Part shown: positions 25,047-32,949 of the stretch, piece by piece
Layout: each line of letters starts with the position of its first letter
Numbering within the stretch: the first letter of the stretch is position 1
Assembly (NCBI GenBank): GCA_028287035.1
Contig: JAQBQL010000208.1
Coordinates: 1 to 42,969, forward strand
Direction of reading: 5' to 3'
Source: Labilithrix sp.
GTDB lineage: Bacteria > Myxococcota > Polyangia > Polyangiales > Polyangiaceae
Length of the DNA stretch: 42,969 bases
Program-made: the position numbers and the translations under genes
Notes under the pieces: model-generated
The model's input: the letters and a program-made list of their open reading frames with translations, nothing else
What the model was told of the DNA's origin: nothing
The model's database searches: none

Positions 25047-25922
25047 TCACCCGGGCTTGCGGAGGGCGAGCAGGACCCACTCGCCGAGGCCCGGCGCGTC
25101 GAGCAGCTCGAGGTCCGGGTAGGCGGCGCGGACGTCGTCCTTCTGCGGCGCGAGGATCCCGGAGAGGAGGAGGAGGCCGCCCGGCGCGACGCGCGCCGAC
25201 AGATCGGCGGCCATCGGGATGAGCACGCGCGCCTCGATGTTCGCGAGCACGAGCGGGGCGGTCTCGGTGAGCGCGGCGACGTCGGTGGTGCTCGCGGCGA
25301 CGCGGGACGTGAGCTGGTTACGCTCGGCGTTCTCGCGCGTGACGTCGATGGCCTCGGGATCGTTGTCCACCGCGATGGCGCGCCCGGCGCCGAGCGCCAG
25401 CGCGACCAGGGCGAGGATGCCGCTGCCGCAGCCCACGTCGATCACGAGCTGCCCTTCGATCTCGGCGGCGTGACGGCGTATCGCGCGGGCCACGAGGCGC
25501 GTCGTCTCGTGCAGCCCGGTGCCGAACGCGCGGCCCGGCTCGAGCTCGAGGACGTGCTCGCCCGCCTTCGCCTCGTAGGGCTCCCAGGGCGGACGCACCA
25601 CCACGCCTTCGGCGATCGCGTACGGCTTGTAGTGCTCCTTCCAGGCGTCGCGCCACGCGTCGCCGACGACCTCTTCGTAGCGGGCGTGGAGGCCCGGCTC
25701 GAGCGAGGCGATGGCCTCGTTCGCCTCCTCGCGCGATGCGAACGCCGCGACGAGGGTGACGCGCCCGGCCTCGGCATTCTTCGCGAGCGTCGTCTCGTCG
25801 CGCTCCTCGACGCCCTCCGCGCCGAGATCGAAGAGGAGCGCCGAGGTCTCGTCGGCGGCGTCGGGGTGCACGTCGACATGCACGAACGGGTAACGCGGCT
25901 CGCCCGCGGCGGTGGTGGTCAT
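25047..25922 (-). CDS. prmA: ribosomal protein L11 methyltransferase
   Basis: 291-aa class I SAM-dependent methyltransferase that trimethylates ribosomal protein L11. An N-terminal L11-recognition domain (FVHVDVHPDAADETSALLF) is followed by DAWRDAWKEHYKP, ELEPGRAFGTGLHETT, the SAM-binding motif VIDVGCGSGILAL, VDNDPEA and the catalytic-region LVLANIEARVL. The ATG at 25922 begins one base after the stop of the TPR protein gene. It is followed by rsmE, 7 bp downstream. The three genes 26862-24305 are probably one operon. Confidence 0.95.
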   Translation of the reverse strand: MTTTAAGEPRYPFVHVDVHPDAADETSALLFDLGAEGVEERDETTLAKNAEAGRVTLVAAFASREEANEAIASLEPGLHARYEEVVGDAWRDAWKEHYKPYAIAEGVVVRPPWEPYEAKAGEHVLELEPGRAFGTGLHETTRLVARAIRRHAAEIEGQLVIDVGCGSGILALVALALGAGRAIAVDNDPEAIDVTRENAERNQLTSRVAASTTDVAALTETAPLVLANIEARVLIPMAADLSARVAPGGLLLLSGILAPQKDDVRAAYPDLELLDAPGLGEWVLLALRKPG

Positions 25923-25923
25923 G

Positions 25924-26862
25924 TCAGAAGCCTCGCGACGCGTCGCCGACGCTGATGCTCACGGTGGACGTGGGCCGCCCGCCGCCGCCGCTGCTCGACG
26001 CCTTGAAGACGCCGGCGAGCGCGAGGACGCCGACGATGGCCGCCGCGCCGAGGACGCCGCCGCCGATCGCGACCGGCAGGACCCAGCCCTTGCCCGAGCT
26101 CTCGGGCACCGCGATGCGGAGTGGCGAGCTCGCGTCGCCGCGGCTGGCAATGACGGCGCCGGCGCCGTCGAGGACCTCGAAGTAGTAGTCGATGACCGGC
26201 GGCTTCACGACGCTCGCCGGCAGCGTGGCCCGCACCGCGTCGCCGTCGACGGTCGCCTTCGACTCGGTGAAGTCGCCCTTCGTACCGACGCGGTAATAGA
26301 GCTTCACGCTGCCGGTGCGGCCCTCGGGATCCTCGAGACGCCCGCGCAGCTCGAGGCTGGTGTTCGCGTCCACCTGCGCCGGCGAGCCGTGGCGGAGCAC
26401 GACGGGCTTGGCGATCTCGACCTCCTTCACGATGCCGGGTCGCCCCTCGGCCTCCCACTTGGCGCGCGCCTGCGCGAAGAAATCCCGGAAGCGCGGGCTC
26501 TCCTTGGCGGGGATCTCGTAATCGGGCTGCTGCACGAGCAGGCCTCGGACCGCGTTCTCTGCCTCGTCCTTGCGGCCCAGCGTGATGTAGTTGAGCGCGA
26601 GGAGGCGGTAGATCTCGACCCGCTGCGCCTGCGTGTTGTTCGGCTTGAGCAGCGCGCCGGAGAGCGTCTGGATGGACTCCTCGTACTGCTGATCGTCGAA
26701 CAGGCTCTGCCCGCGCGCGATGAGATCCTGCGGCTGGGCGGCGGGCGCCGGCTTCTTCGTCTGCGCGAGGGCGGCGCTCGGCAGCGACGTGACGAGCAGC
26801 GCGTGCAGCATCACGAGGAGCGTTCCGAGCGCGTGGGCCCGGAAGGAGCGAGGCCGGTTCAT
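25924..26862 (-). CDS. exported TPR protein with C-terminal membrane anchor
   Basis: 312-aa envelope protein of unknown role. The signal peptide (about 1-33) ends ALAQ. TPR-like helices follow (DLIARGQSLFDDQQYEESIQ, and RLLALNYITLGRKDEAENAV; about 45-120), then a beta domain (VDANTSLELRGRLEDPEGRT, VKLYYRVGTKGDFTES, IDYYFEVLDGAG) resembling an Ig/fibronectin-like fold. A single hydrophobic segment (about 259-286) and a Gly/Ser tail end the protein. ATG at 26862 gives a regular signal peptide; a TTG three codons upstream is less likely. This layout occurs often in myxobacterial proteins of unknown function. It is linked to prmA (1-bp gap), but the functional link is unclear. Confidence 0.78.
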   Translation of the reverse strand: MNRPRSFRAHALGTLLVMLHALLVTSLPSAALAQTKKPAPAAQPQDLIARGQSLFDDQQYEESIQTLSGALLKPNNTQAQRVEIYRLLALNYITLGRKDEAENAVRGLLVQQPDYEIPAKESPRFRDFFAQARAKWEAEGRPGIVKEVEIAKPVVLRHGSPAQVDANTSLELRGRLEDPEGRTGSVKLYYRVGTKGDFTESKATVDGDAVRATLPASVVKPPVIDYYFEVLDGAGAVIASRGDASSPLRIAVPESSGKGWVLPVAIGGGVLGAAAIVGVLALAGVFKASSSGGGGRPTSTVSISVGDASRGF

Positions 26863-26895
26863 GGGCGGCAATTTACGTGCCCCGCGCGCCCTCGT

Positions 26896-27609
26896 CTATG
26901 CCGCTGTCCCCGGCGCGTACCACACGCGCCGCGCCGGCTCGGAGAAGAGGAGAGCGCGGCGTGCCTCGATGGAGCGGGGGACGCGCTGCCCGGGCGACAG
27001 GACGAGCGCCGTCAGACGTCCGCCGTACACGCAGCCCGTGTCGAGGCCCGTCGCCCAGGGGTGCAGCTGCAGGCCGGGCGCCGCGTTGTGACCGAACACG
27101 ACCTGCGGAGGGCCGGCATAGACCTCGCCCCACAGGCGCAGCTCGCCCTTCTTCCCGGCCGCCTCGCTCGGCGGGCGGACGGTGCGGATGCGCATGAGCG
27201 TGTCCGGGTTCTGCGCCGCGAGCGCCAGGCCGGGGAGGAGCCCCGCATGCACGACCAGCGCGCCGTGCTCCGGCAGGAGGTACGAGGTGGGCGAGTTCCG
27301 CAGGATGGTCCAGTCGACGGGACGGAGCGCCCGGGCGACGTCGCGATGCATCTTGCCGAGCGTGTGCTTCGGGGGCGACGCGCCCTCGCCGACCGCGCGC
27401 CAGTCGAGGAGCTTCTGCTCGTGGTTGCCGCGGACCACCACCGCGCCGGTGCGCCGCGCGATGTCGAGCACGCCGAGGGAGTCGGGCCCGCGCGCCACGA
27501 GGTCGCCGACGAAGACGAGGCGGTCGCCAGCACTGAACGCGACGCGGTCGAGGAGGGCCTCGAGCTCGGTCCGGCATCCGTGCACATCGCCAACGATGAT
27601 GGTCCGCAA
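26896..27609 (-). CDS. PPP-type metallophosphatase (PrpA/ApaH-like)
   Basis: 237-aa calcineurin-like phosphatase of the PPP superfamily, which includes bacterial Ser/Thr phosphatases and diadenosine tetraphosphatases. Motifs in order: GDVHGC (7-12), VGDLVARGPDS (34-44), GNHEQK, VHAGLLPG, VFGHNAAPG and TGLDTGCVYGG, so the metal site is complete. Because an in-frame TAG lies 24 nt before the TTG at 27609 and the GDVHG motif begins only six residues later, TTG is the only reasonable start; GGAG lies about eight bases upstream. It is 33 bp upstream of the TPR gene start in the same direction. Substrate unknown. Confidence 0.9.
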   Translation of the reverse strand: MRTIIVGDVHGCRTELEALLDRVAFSAGDRLVFVGDLVARGPDSLGVLDIARRTGAVVVRGNHEQKLLDWRAVGEGASPPKHTLGKMHRDVARALRPVDWTILRNSPTSYLLPEHGALVVHAGLLPGLALAAQNPDTLMRIRTVRPPSEAAGKKGELRLWGEVYAGPPQVVFGHNAAPGLQLHPWATGLDTGCVYGGRLTALVLSPGQRVPRSIEARRALLFSEPARRVWYAPGTAA

Positions 27610-27722
27610 GTTCCGAGCTCCGGACTCTTCCTATGCGCCACGTCGCATGCCGGATGCAAGTGGAGACGCGCGAGGCATCACGCGGGGGGTAAAGCCGCGC
27701 CGCGCCATGCCGTTGAACGGTC

Positions 27723-29897
27723 ATGGCCCTTGCGTCTCGTCTGCGCGATCGTCTCTCGTCCGTGGGGACGAAGATCGCGGGCGCGACGCTCCTGCTGGTC
27801 GCGGTGCTGACGGCGCTGGGGTACGAGGAAGTGAGCCGGCGCGAGCGCGAGACGCTCCTCAGCTCGAAGGAGTCGGCGGCCACCATGGTCGCGCGGCTCT
27901 TCGCGGCGGGCCTCGTCGCCCCCATCCGCTTCACCGACGACGCCGGCGCGCACGACAAGACGGCGCTCCTGCTCACGAACGACGAGCTCGTCCGCGCCGC
28001 CGTCTTCTCGGTCGACCACGACGCTCCGACCTCGATCCTCCTCAAGCTCGCGGAGGTCCAGCGCACCGCGAGCTACGCGCCGACGCCCACCGTCCACCGT
28101 CAGGCCATCGTCACCCGGCGCGAGGCCGAGGTGATCGTCGAGGCCCCGGTCATGGAGGGGGATACCGACGTCATCGGCATGGTCCAGGTGACCTTCTCGC
28201 TCGACCACGAGCGGCAGGCCATCCGGAAGATGGAGCGGCGCGCGCTCGCCGGCGCGGCTGCGGTCTCGCTGCTGCTCACCGGCATGCTCCTTCTCCTGAC
28301 GCGCTCGCTCGTCATCACGCGCCTGGCGCGGCTCGCCGGCGCCGCGCGGCGCTTCGAGCAGGGGAACTTCGCCGCGGATGCCGACGTGCTGCGCGAGGTG
28401 GGCACGCGTGACGAGGTCGGCGAGCTCGCGCGCGCCTTCGAGACGATGAGCGCGTCCATCGCCGTCCGCGAGCAGCGCATCTCGCAGCGGAACCGCGACA
28501 TGCGCCGCGTGCTCGACAACGCCGCGGAGGGGTTTCTCACCGTCGACACCGCCGGGATGATGTCGGACGAGCGCTCGCTCGTGCTCGACGCCTGGTTCGG
28601 TCCCGCCGGTGAGGGTCTCAGCTTCTTCGACTACGTCGACCGGATCGCGCCCGACCTCACGCCGTGGCTGCGCATCGGCTGGGACTCGCTCGCCGACGAT
28701 TTCATGCCGTGCGAGGTCGTGCTGGACCAGCTCGGGCGGCGCTTCGAGAGCGACGGCCGCTTCCTCGAGCTCGAGTTCCGCCCGATCCACGAGCAGGAGG
28801 TCCTCGCCCAGATCCTCGTGGTGGTGCGGGACGTCACCGAGCGCGTCGAACGCGAGCGCGCCGAGGTCGGTCAGCGGGAAGCGACCGCCGTGTTCCGCCG
28901 CATGCTCGCCGACCGCAACGGCTTCGAGGAGCTCATGTCCGAGGCCGGGGCGCTGGTCGACGAGATCGTCCGCTTCCAGGGCCCCGATCTCACGAGGATC
29001 ACGCGCGCCATCCATACCCTCAAGGGAGTCACCGCCGTCTTCGAGATCGAGAGCGTCTCGAGCTTCTGCCACGCGCTCGAGCTGCGCATGTGCGAGGAGC
29101 GCGGGGGCGTGTCGATCTCGGATCGACAGCAGATCGCCGCGCTGTGGAGCAACATCGTCACCATCCACCGGCAGCTCGGGGGCGCCCACCGAGGACGCCT
29201 CGAGGTGCCTCGTGAGGACTACGAGCGCCTCCTGTCGGAGCTCGATCACGGCGTCGAGGCCTGGAAGATCGCGAGCTTCGTACGCACCTGGCCGTTCGAG
29301 CGCACCTCGGCGCGCCTCACCCGCATCACGACGCAGCTCTCGTCGATCGCGCGCCGCCTCGGAAAGCCCGACGTGGAGCTCCACACCGACGTGTTCCCGC
29401 CCGACCTGCGCCTGCCACCCGAGCGCTGGGCCTGCGTGTGGACCGTGTTCTCGCACCTGCTCCGGAACGCACTCGACCATGGCATCGAAGGCGCCGAGGA
29501 GCGACGCGCCGCGGGCAAGCGGGGCAGCGGCCGCGTGTCGGTCACCGTGCGCGCGGACCTCCACGGGGTCGTGATCGCGATCACCGACGATGGCCGCGGC
29601 ATCGCGTGGGAGAAGATCCGCAGCGTCGCCCAGGCGCGCGGGCTCCCGTGCGACTCGCGCGGCGACCTCGAGGAGGCCCTCTTCGCCGACGAGGTGTCGT
29701 CCCGCGACGCGATGACCGAGATCTCGGGACGCGGGGTCGGGCTCGGCGCCGTTCGCGAGATCATCCGGGCGTCCGGCGGGCGCGTCTTCATCGCCAGCGA
29801 GCCCGGGCGTGGCACCACGTTCCGCCTCGATTTCCCCAACGGGATGCTGACGAGCGGCTCGACGGCGCCGCGGCGCGCCATGTCCGAGGTGGCATGA
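27723..29897 (+). CDS. membrane CheA-like kinase: HAMP-PAS-Hpt-HATPase
   Basis: 724-aa histidine kinase of unusual layout. TM1 (about 17-35), periplasmic sensor (36-172), TM2 (173-194), HAMP (195-250), PAS-like domain (260-375), Hpt domain with ITRAIHTLKGVTAVF (phospho-His431) and a CheA-type HATPase (about 560-715) with FSHLLRNALDHGIEGAEERR, DDGRGIAWEKI and RGVGLGAVREIIRASGG. The Hpt-HATPase arrangement is that of CheA, but there is no P2, dimerisation or CheW-like P5 domain, and sensing is built in through HAMP/PAS. The sensor and HAMP resemble those of the SpoIIE phosphatase at 7877-9379. It is first gene of a cluster with CheX-, CheY- and GGDEF-EAL proteins, which are its likely partners. 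Confidence 0.88.
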   Translation: MALASRLRDRLSSVGTKIAGATLLLVAVLTALGYEEVSRRERETLLSSKESAATMVARLFAAGLVAPIRFTDDAGAHDKTALLLTNDELVRAAVFSVDHDAPTSILLKLAEVQRTASYAPTPTVHRQAIVTRREAEVIVEAPVMEGDTDVIGMVQVTFSLDHERQAIRKMERRALAGAAAVSLLLTGMLLLLTRSLVITRLARLAGAARRFEQGNFAADADVLREVGTRDEVGELARAFETMSASIAVREQRISQRNRDMRRVLDNAAEGFLTVDTAGMMSDERSLVLDAWFGPAGEGLSFFDYVDRIAPDLTPWLRIGWDSLADDFMPCEVVLDQLGRRFESDGRFLELEFRPIHEQEVLAQILVVVRDVTERVERERAEVGQREATAVFRRMLADRNGFEELMSEAGALVDEIVRFQGPDLTRITRAIHTLKGVTAVFEIESVSSFCHALELRMCEERGGVSISDRQQIAALWSNIVTIHRQLGGAHRGRLEVPREDYERLLSELDHGVEAWKIASFVRTWPFERTSARLTRITTQLSSIARRLGKPDVELHTDVFPPDLRLPPERWACVWTVFSHLLRNALDHGIEGAEERRAAGKRGSGRVSVTVRADLHGVVIAITDDGRGIAWEKIRSVAQARGLPCDSRGDLEEALFADEVSSRDAMTEISGRGVGLGAVREIIRASGGRVFIASEPGRGTTFRLDFPNGMLTSGSTAPRRAMSEVA

Positions 29898-30004
29898 CGC
29901 GCTTCCAATCGGTGCCCGCCGCTGAACCCGCGGCCCCGCCCGGCCGTGACCCATCAAGGATCCGCTCGAACCCCCCGCACTCACCGAGGAGCAACGAACC
30001 CGAA

Positions 30005-30538
30005 ATGCTACGCGCGTCTCCAAACTTCGTCAGGCATGTCATGGAGAGCTCGGTCCTCGAGCTCTTCGACTCGTATGGCGTGCCTTGTGAGCTATCGGAC
30101 GGCCAGGGCGGTCCGGAGCAGGAGGCCATCGAGCTCGGCTCGATCGTCGGCTTTCGCGGCAAGGGTGTGCGCGGCGGGCTTGCCTTCGTGGCCCCGCTCG
30201 AGCTCATCGCCAAGCTGCTTCCCGTCCCGCGTGACGCGACGAGCTCGGAGCTCCAGCTGCGCGACTGGAGCGCGGAGATCGCGAACCAGCTGGTGGGCCG
30301 GATCAAGAACAAGCTCTCCACGAAGACCCTCGACTTCGACGTCGGGGTGCCCGTCTGCTTCACCGGCAAGTCGATCAAGCTCGTGTTCCTGCCGGAGGCC
30401 GACGGGGTCTCGCTCCTGGTCATGGCCGACGACACGCCGGTGCGCATCCATCTCGACTGCACCCTCTCGGCGGAGCTGGTGAACGGCGACGTCGAGCCCC
30501 TTCGTATCGTCCCCGAGGGGGACGTCATCCTTTTCTGA
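30005..30538 (+). CDS. CheX-like protein (putative CheY phosphatase)
   Basis: 177-aa cytosolic protein of the CheC/CheX fold, expected to dephosphorylate the neighbouring CheY-like receiver. The helix RDWSAEIANQLVGRIKNKL (87-104) contains the Glu91-x-x-Asn94 phosphatase signature, and the rest has the alternating helix/strand pattern of the family (VGFRGKGVRGGLAFVA, VCFTGKSIKLVFLP). GAGGAG at 29986-29991 is 13 bases before ATG 30005; the longer open frame upstream overlaps the kinase gene and is not family-like. 107 bp separate it from the kinase gene and 22 bp from the CheY-like gene. Family call rests on the motif and context. Confidence 0.75.
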   Translation: MLRASPNFVRHVMESSVLELFDSYGVPCELSDGQGGPEQEAIELGSIVGFRGKGVRGGLAFVAPLELIAKLLPVPRDATSSELQLRDWSAEIANQLVGRIKNKLSTKTLDFDVGVPVCFTGKSIKLVFLPEADGVSLLVMADDTPVRIHLDCTLSAELVNGDVEPLRIVPEGDVILF

Positions 30539-30546
30539 AACGGTCC

Positions 30547-30552
30547 GAGGAG
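30547..30552 (+). promoter_or_regulatory. ribosome binding site of the CheY-like gene
   Basis: GAGGAG eight bases before the ATG at 30561, supporting that start. Confidence 0.7.
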
Positions 30553-30560
30553 TATCCGTC

Positions 30561-30938
30561 ATGTCGAAGACAATCATCGTGATCGACGATTCGCAGGTCA
30601 TCCGCGAGCAGGTGAGCATCGTCCTCAAGCAGGCCGGTTACGACGTCGTCGAGGCCGAGGACGGCGTCGAGGGCGCCACCGCGATCAAGAACCATCCGGG
30701 CGCGTCGCTCGCGATCTGCGACGTGAACATGCCGAAGCTGGGCGGGCTCGAGATGCTCGAGGCGCTGAGGAGTCAGGCGACCGCCGCCGCGCTGCCGATC
30801 ATCATGTTGACCACCGAGGGCCGCCCCGACCTCATCGAGCGCGCGCGCGCTTCGGGCGCCAAGGGCTGGATGGTCAAGCCCTTCAAGCCGACGATGCTGC
30901 TCGCGGCGGTCCGGAAGATCGCGGGCGAGGCCGCATGA
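30561..30938 (+). CDS. CheY-like single-domain response regulator
   Basis: 125-aa receiver. The acidic pocket is IDDS (8-11), phospho-acceptor Asp54 in [11 protein letters not shown], Thr84/85 and Lys106 in MVKPF, so all residues for phosphorylation are present. It has no output domain. It sits between the CheX-like gene and the receiver-GGDEF-EAL gene, whose ATG overlaps its stop in ATGA, implying co-translation. It is the only canonical receiver in this cluster and the likely phosphate acceptor from the CheA-like kinase, with CheX-like as its phosphatase; what it binds is unknown. Confidence 0.92.
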   Translation: MSKTIIVIDDSQVIREQVSIVLKQAGYDVVEAEDGVEGATAIKNHPGASLAICDVNMPKLGGLEMLEALRSQATAAALPIIMLTTEGRPDLIERARASGAKGWMVKPFKPTMLLAAVRKIAGEAA

Positions 30939-32833
30939 TGCAGGGCGCCGAACACGTGTCCCGACCGAGGACGAGAGACGAGGAGGACGCTCCGCGTTCG
31001 TCCCGGCTCGTCCCGGCGCGGGGCATGGACGAGGCGCGCGTGCTCATCGTCGACGACGACGACGTGGCCCGGACCGCCGCTGCGGAGGCACTGCGAGCGG
31101 TCGGCTTCGTGGTCGACGAGGCGTCGAACGGGCTCGACGCGCTGAAGGTGTTCCAGGCGAGGCGTCCGCACATCGCGCTGCTCGAGGTGATGACGCCGTT
31201 CCTCGACGGCTTCTCGACCTGCCGTGCCATGCGCGAGCTCGCGGGCGGCCAGGACGCGTCGATCGTCATGATGACCGACCACGACGACATCGAGTCGCTG
31301 CAGTTCGGCTACGACGCGGGCGCCACCGATTTCCTCACGAAGCCCGTCAACGCGATCCTGCTCCAGCACCGCATGAAGTACATGCTCCGCGCCGCCGAGA
31401 GCGTCGACGAGCTTCGACGCAGCGAGCGGAAGATCGCGCATCTCGCGTACCACGATGCGCTGACCGGCCTTCCCAACCGACGCTCGCTCGAACGCTACAT
31501 GGCGCGGCTCCTCGGGGAAGAAGCGGCGCCCCCGGGCGCGGTGTTCCTCATCGACCTCGACGGCTTCAAGCGGGTGAACGACACGTTCGGTCACAGCGCC
31601 GGCGACGAGCTCATCTGCGAGGTCGGACGACGCGTCACGCATTGCTTCGGAATCGACGAGGCCGCCGAGGACTACCAGCGTGGGGGGCGGCGTCCGTTCC
31701 TCGCGCGGCTCGGAGGCGACGAGTTCGTGTTCGTCGACCCGTACGCGAGCGACGCGCAGGACGCGACGATCGTGGCAAGCCGCATGCTGGCGGCGATCGG
31801 CTCGGTCTTCGAGCTGCGCGGTCACGAGATCGTGATCACCGCCAGCATCGGCATCACCCTCGTCGCCGACGCCCACGGCAGCGTCGAGGCCCTTCTCCAG
31901 CGCGCCGACTCGGCCATGTACGACGCCAAGGCGCACGACCGGAACAACGCGCGCTTCTATTCGCGGACGCTGAGCGAGGACGCGCGCGCCCGTCTCGAGA
32001 TGGAGACCTCGCTGCGCAGCGCGCTCGCCCTCGGGCAGCTCGAGGTCTTCTACCAGCCGAAGATCGACGTGCCGACCGAGGAGATCACGGGGGCCGAGGC
32101 GCTGCTGCGCTGGCGGAACTCCGAAGGCGTCATGGTGCCGCCCGACGCGTTCATCCCGATCGCGGAGGAGACCGGGCTCATCGTCCAGATCGGGCGCTTC
32201 GTTCTCGAGCAAGCCTGCGAGCAGGCGCGCCTCTGGCAGGAGGACCCCGCGACGCGTGGTCTGCGCTGCGCCGTCAACGTGTCGGCGCGCCAGTTCCGGG
32301 AGCCCAACTTCGTGGACGACGTGAAGCGCATCCTCGCCGCCACTGGCCTCGCGCCGGGCTTTCTCGAGCTCGAGATCACCGAAGGCACGCTCATGAACGA
32401 CACCAAGGTCGCCCGCGAGGTGCTGAGCGACCTGAAGCGGCACGGCATCTGGCTGGCGCTCGACGACTTCGGCACCGGCTACTCGTCCCTCGGCTACCTC
32501 CGCCGCTTCCCGTTCGACACGCTGAAGGTCGATCGCTCCTTCGTGCGCGACGTGCTCACGGACGAGGGAAGCGCCGCCATCACCGGCGCGGTCGTCGCCA
32601 TGGCGCAGCGGCTCCGGCTCAACGTCGTGGCCGAGGGCGTCGAGACCCGCGACCAGCTCGAGTACCTGCGGTCGCTCGGCTGCGCGCAGGTCCAGGGCTT
32701 CCTGTTCTCGCCGGCGATCCCGGCGGCGGCGTTCCGGTCCTGGGTGACGGGCCGCGTGATGGCCGCCCACGACGGCCTCCCGCGCCTGATGCCGCGCCCC
32801 GGCCGCAACAGCGCGATCCCTCCGCTGTTCTAG
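30935..32833 (+). CDS. receiver-GGDEF-EAL bifunctional c-di-GMP enzyme
   Basis: 632-aa cytosolic protein. Receiver (about 34-155) has Asp pair DDDD (40-43) and Lys136, but the acceptor position is Glu84 ([13 protein letters not shown]), so phosphorylation there is not expected. GGDEF (about 165-340) has [10 protein letters not shown] and intact GGDEF (260-264) but lacks the RxxD inhibitory site (a ~15-residue insert precedes it). EAL (about 360-615) keeps EALLRW (388-393), [35 protein letters not shown] and AEGVET, all catalytic positions. So it may both make and degrade c-di-GMP. It starts at ATG 30935 in overlap with the CheY-like stop; Met31 just before the receiver is an alternative. It is the output of the CheA-like cluster. 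The gene ends in a hairpin-rich region. Confidence 0.93.
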   Translation: MMQGAEHVSRPRTRDEEDAPRSSRLVPARGMDEARVLIVDDDDVARTAAAEALRAVGFVVDEASNGLDALKVFQARRPHIALLEVMTPFLDGFSTCRAMRELAGGQDASIVMMTDHDDIESLQFGYDAGATDFLTKPVNAILLQHRMKYMLRAAESVDELRRSERKIAHLAYHDALTGLPNRRSLERYMARLLGEEAAPPGAVFLIDLDGFKRVNDTFGHSAGDELICEVGRRVTHCFGIDEAAEDYQRGGRRPFLARLGGDEFVFVDPYASDAQDATIVASRMLAAIGSVFELRGHEIVITASIGITLVADAHGSVEALLQRADSAMYDAKAHDRNNARFYSRTLSEDARARLEMETSLRSALALGQLEVFYQPKIDVPTEEITGAEALLRWRNSEGVMVPPDAFIPIAEETGLIVQIGRFVLEQACEQARLWQEDPATRGLRCAVNVSARQFREPNFVDDVKRILAATGLAPGFLELEITEGTLMNDTKVAREVLSDLKRHGIWLALDDFGTGYSSLGYLRRFPFDTLKVDRSFVRDVLTDEGSAAITGAVVAMAQRLRLNVVAEGVETRDQLEYLRSLGCAQVQGFLFSPAIPAAAFRSWVTGRVMAAHDGLPRLMPRPGRNSAIPPLF

Positions 32834-32834
32834 T

Positions 32835-32928
32835 GGGGCTCCGCCCCTCGCTTCGCGAGCCTCCCCGGATACGTCGCGCGACCGGCAGCGCTGCGTGATT
32901 GGCCTGCGGCCAACGGCGCTGCGCGCCG
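32835..32928. terminator. cluster of short perfect hairpins in a convergent intergenic region
   Basis: Between the convergent GGDEF-EAL and glgC stops lie several perfect inverted repeats: GGGGC-TCC-GCCCC (32835-32847), CTCGC-TTC-GCGAG (32847-32859), GCAGC-GCTGC (32885-32894), TTGGCC-TGC-GGCCAA (32899-32913) and CGGCGC-TGC-GCGCCG (32914-32928). No clear U-tract follows, so these may act as bidirectional terminators or be a small repetitive palindromic element. The two possibilities cannot be separated from this window alone. Confidence 0.5.
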
Positions 32929-32949
32929 ATCGTCACGCTCCTCGAACTG

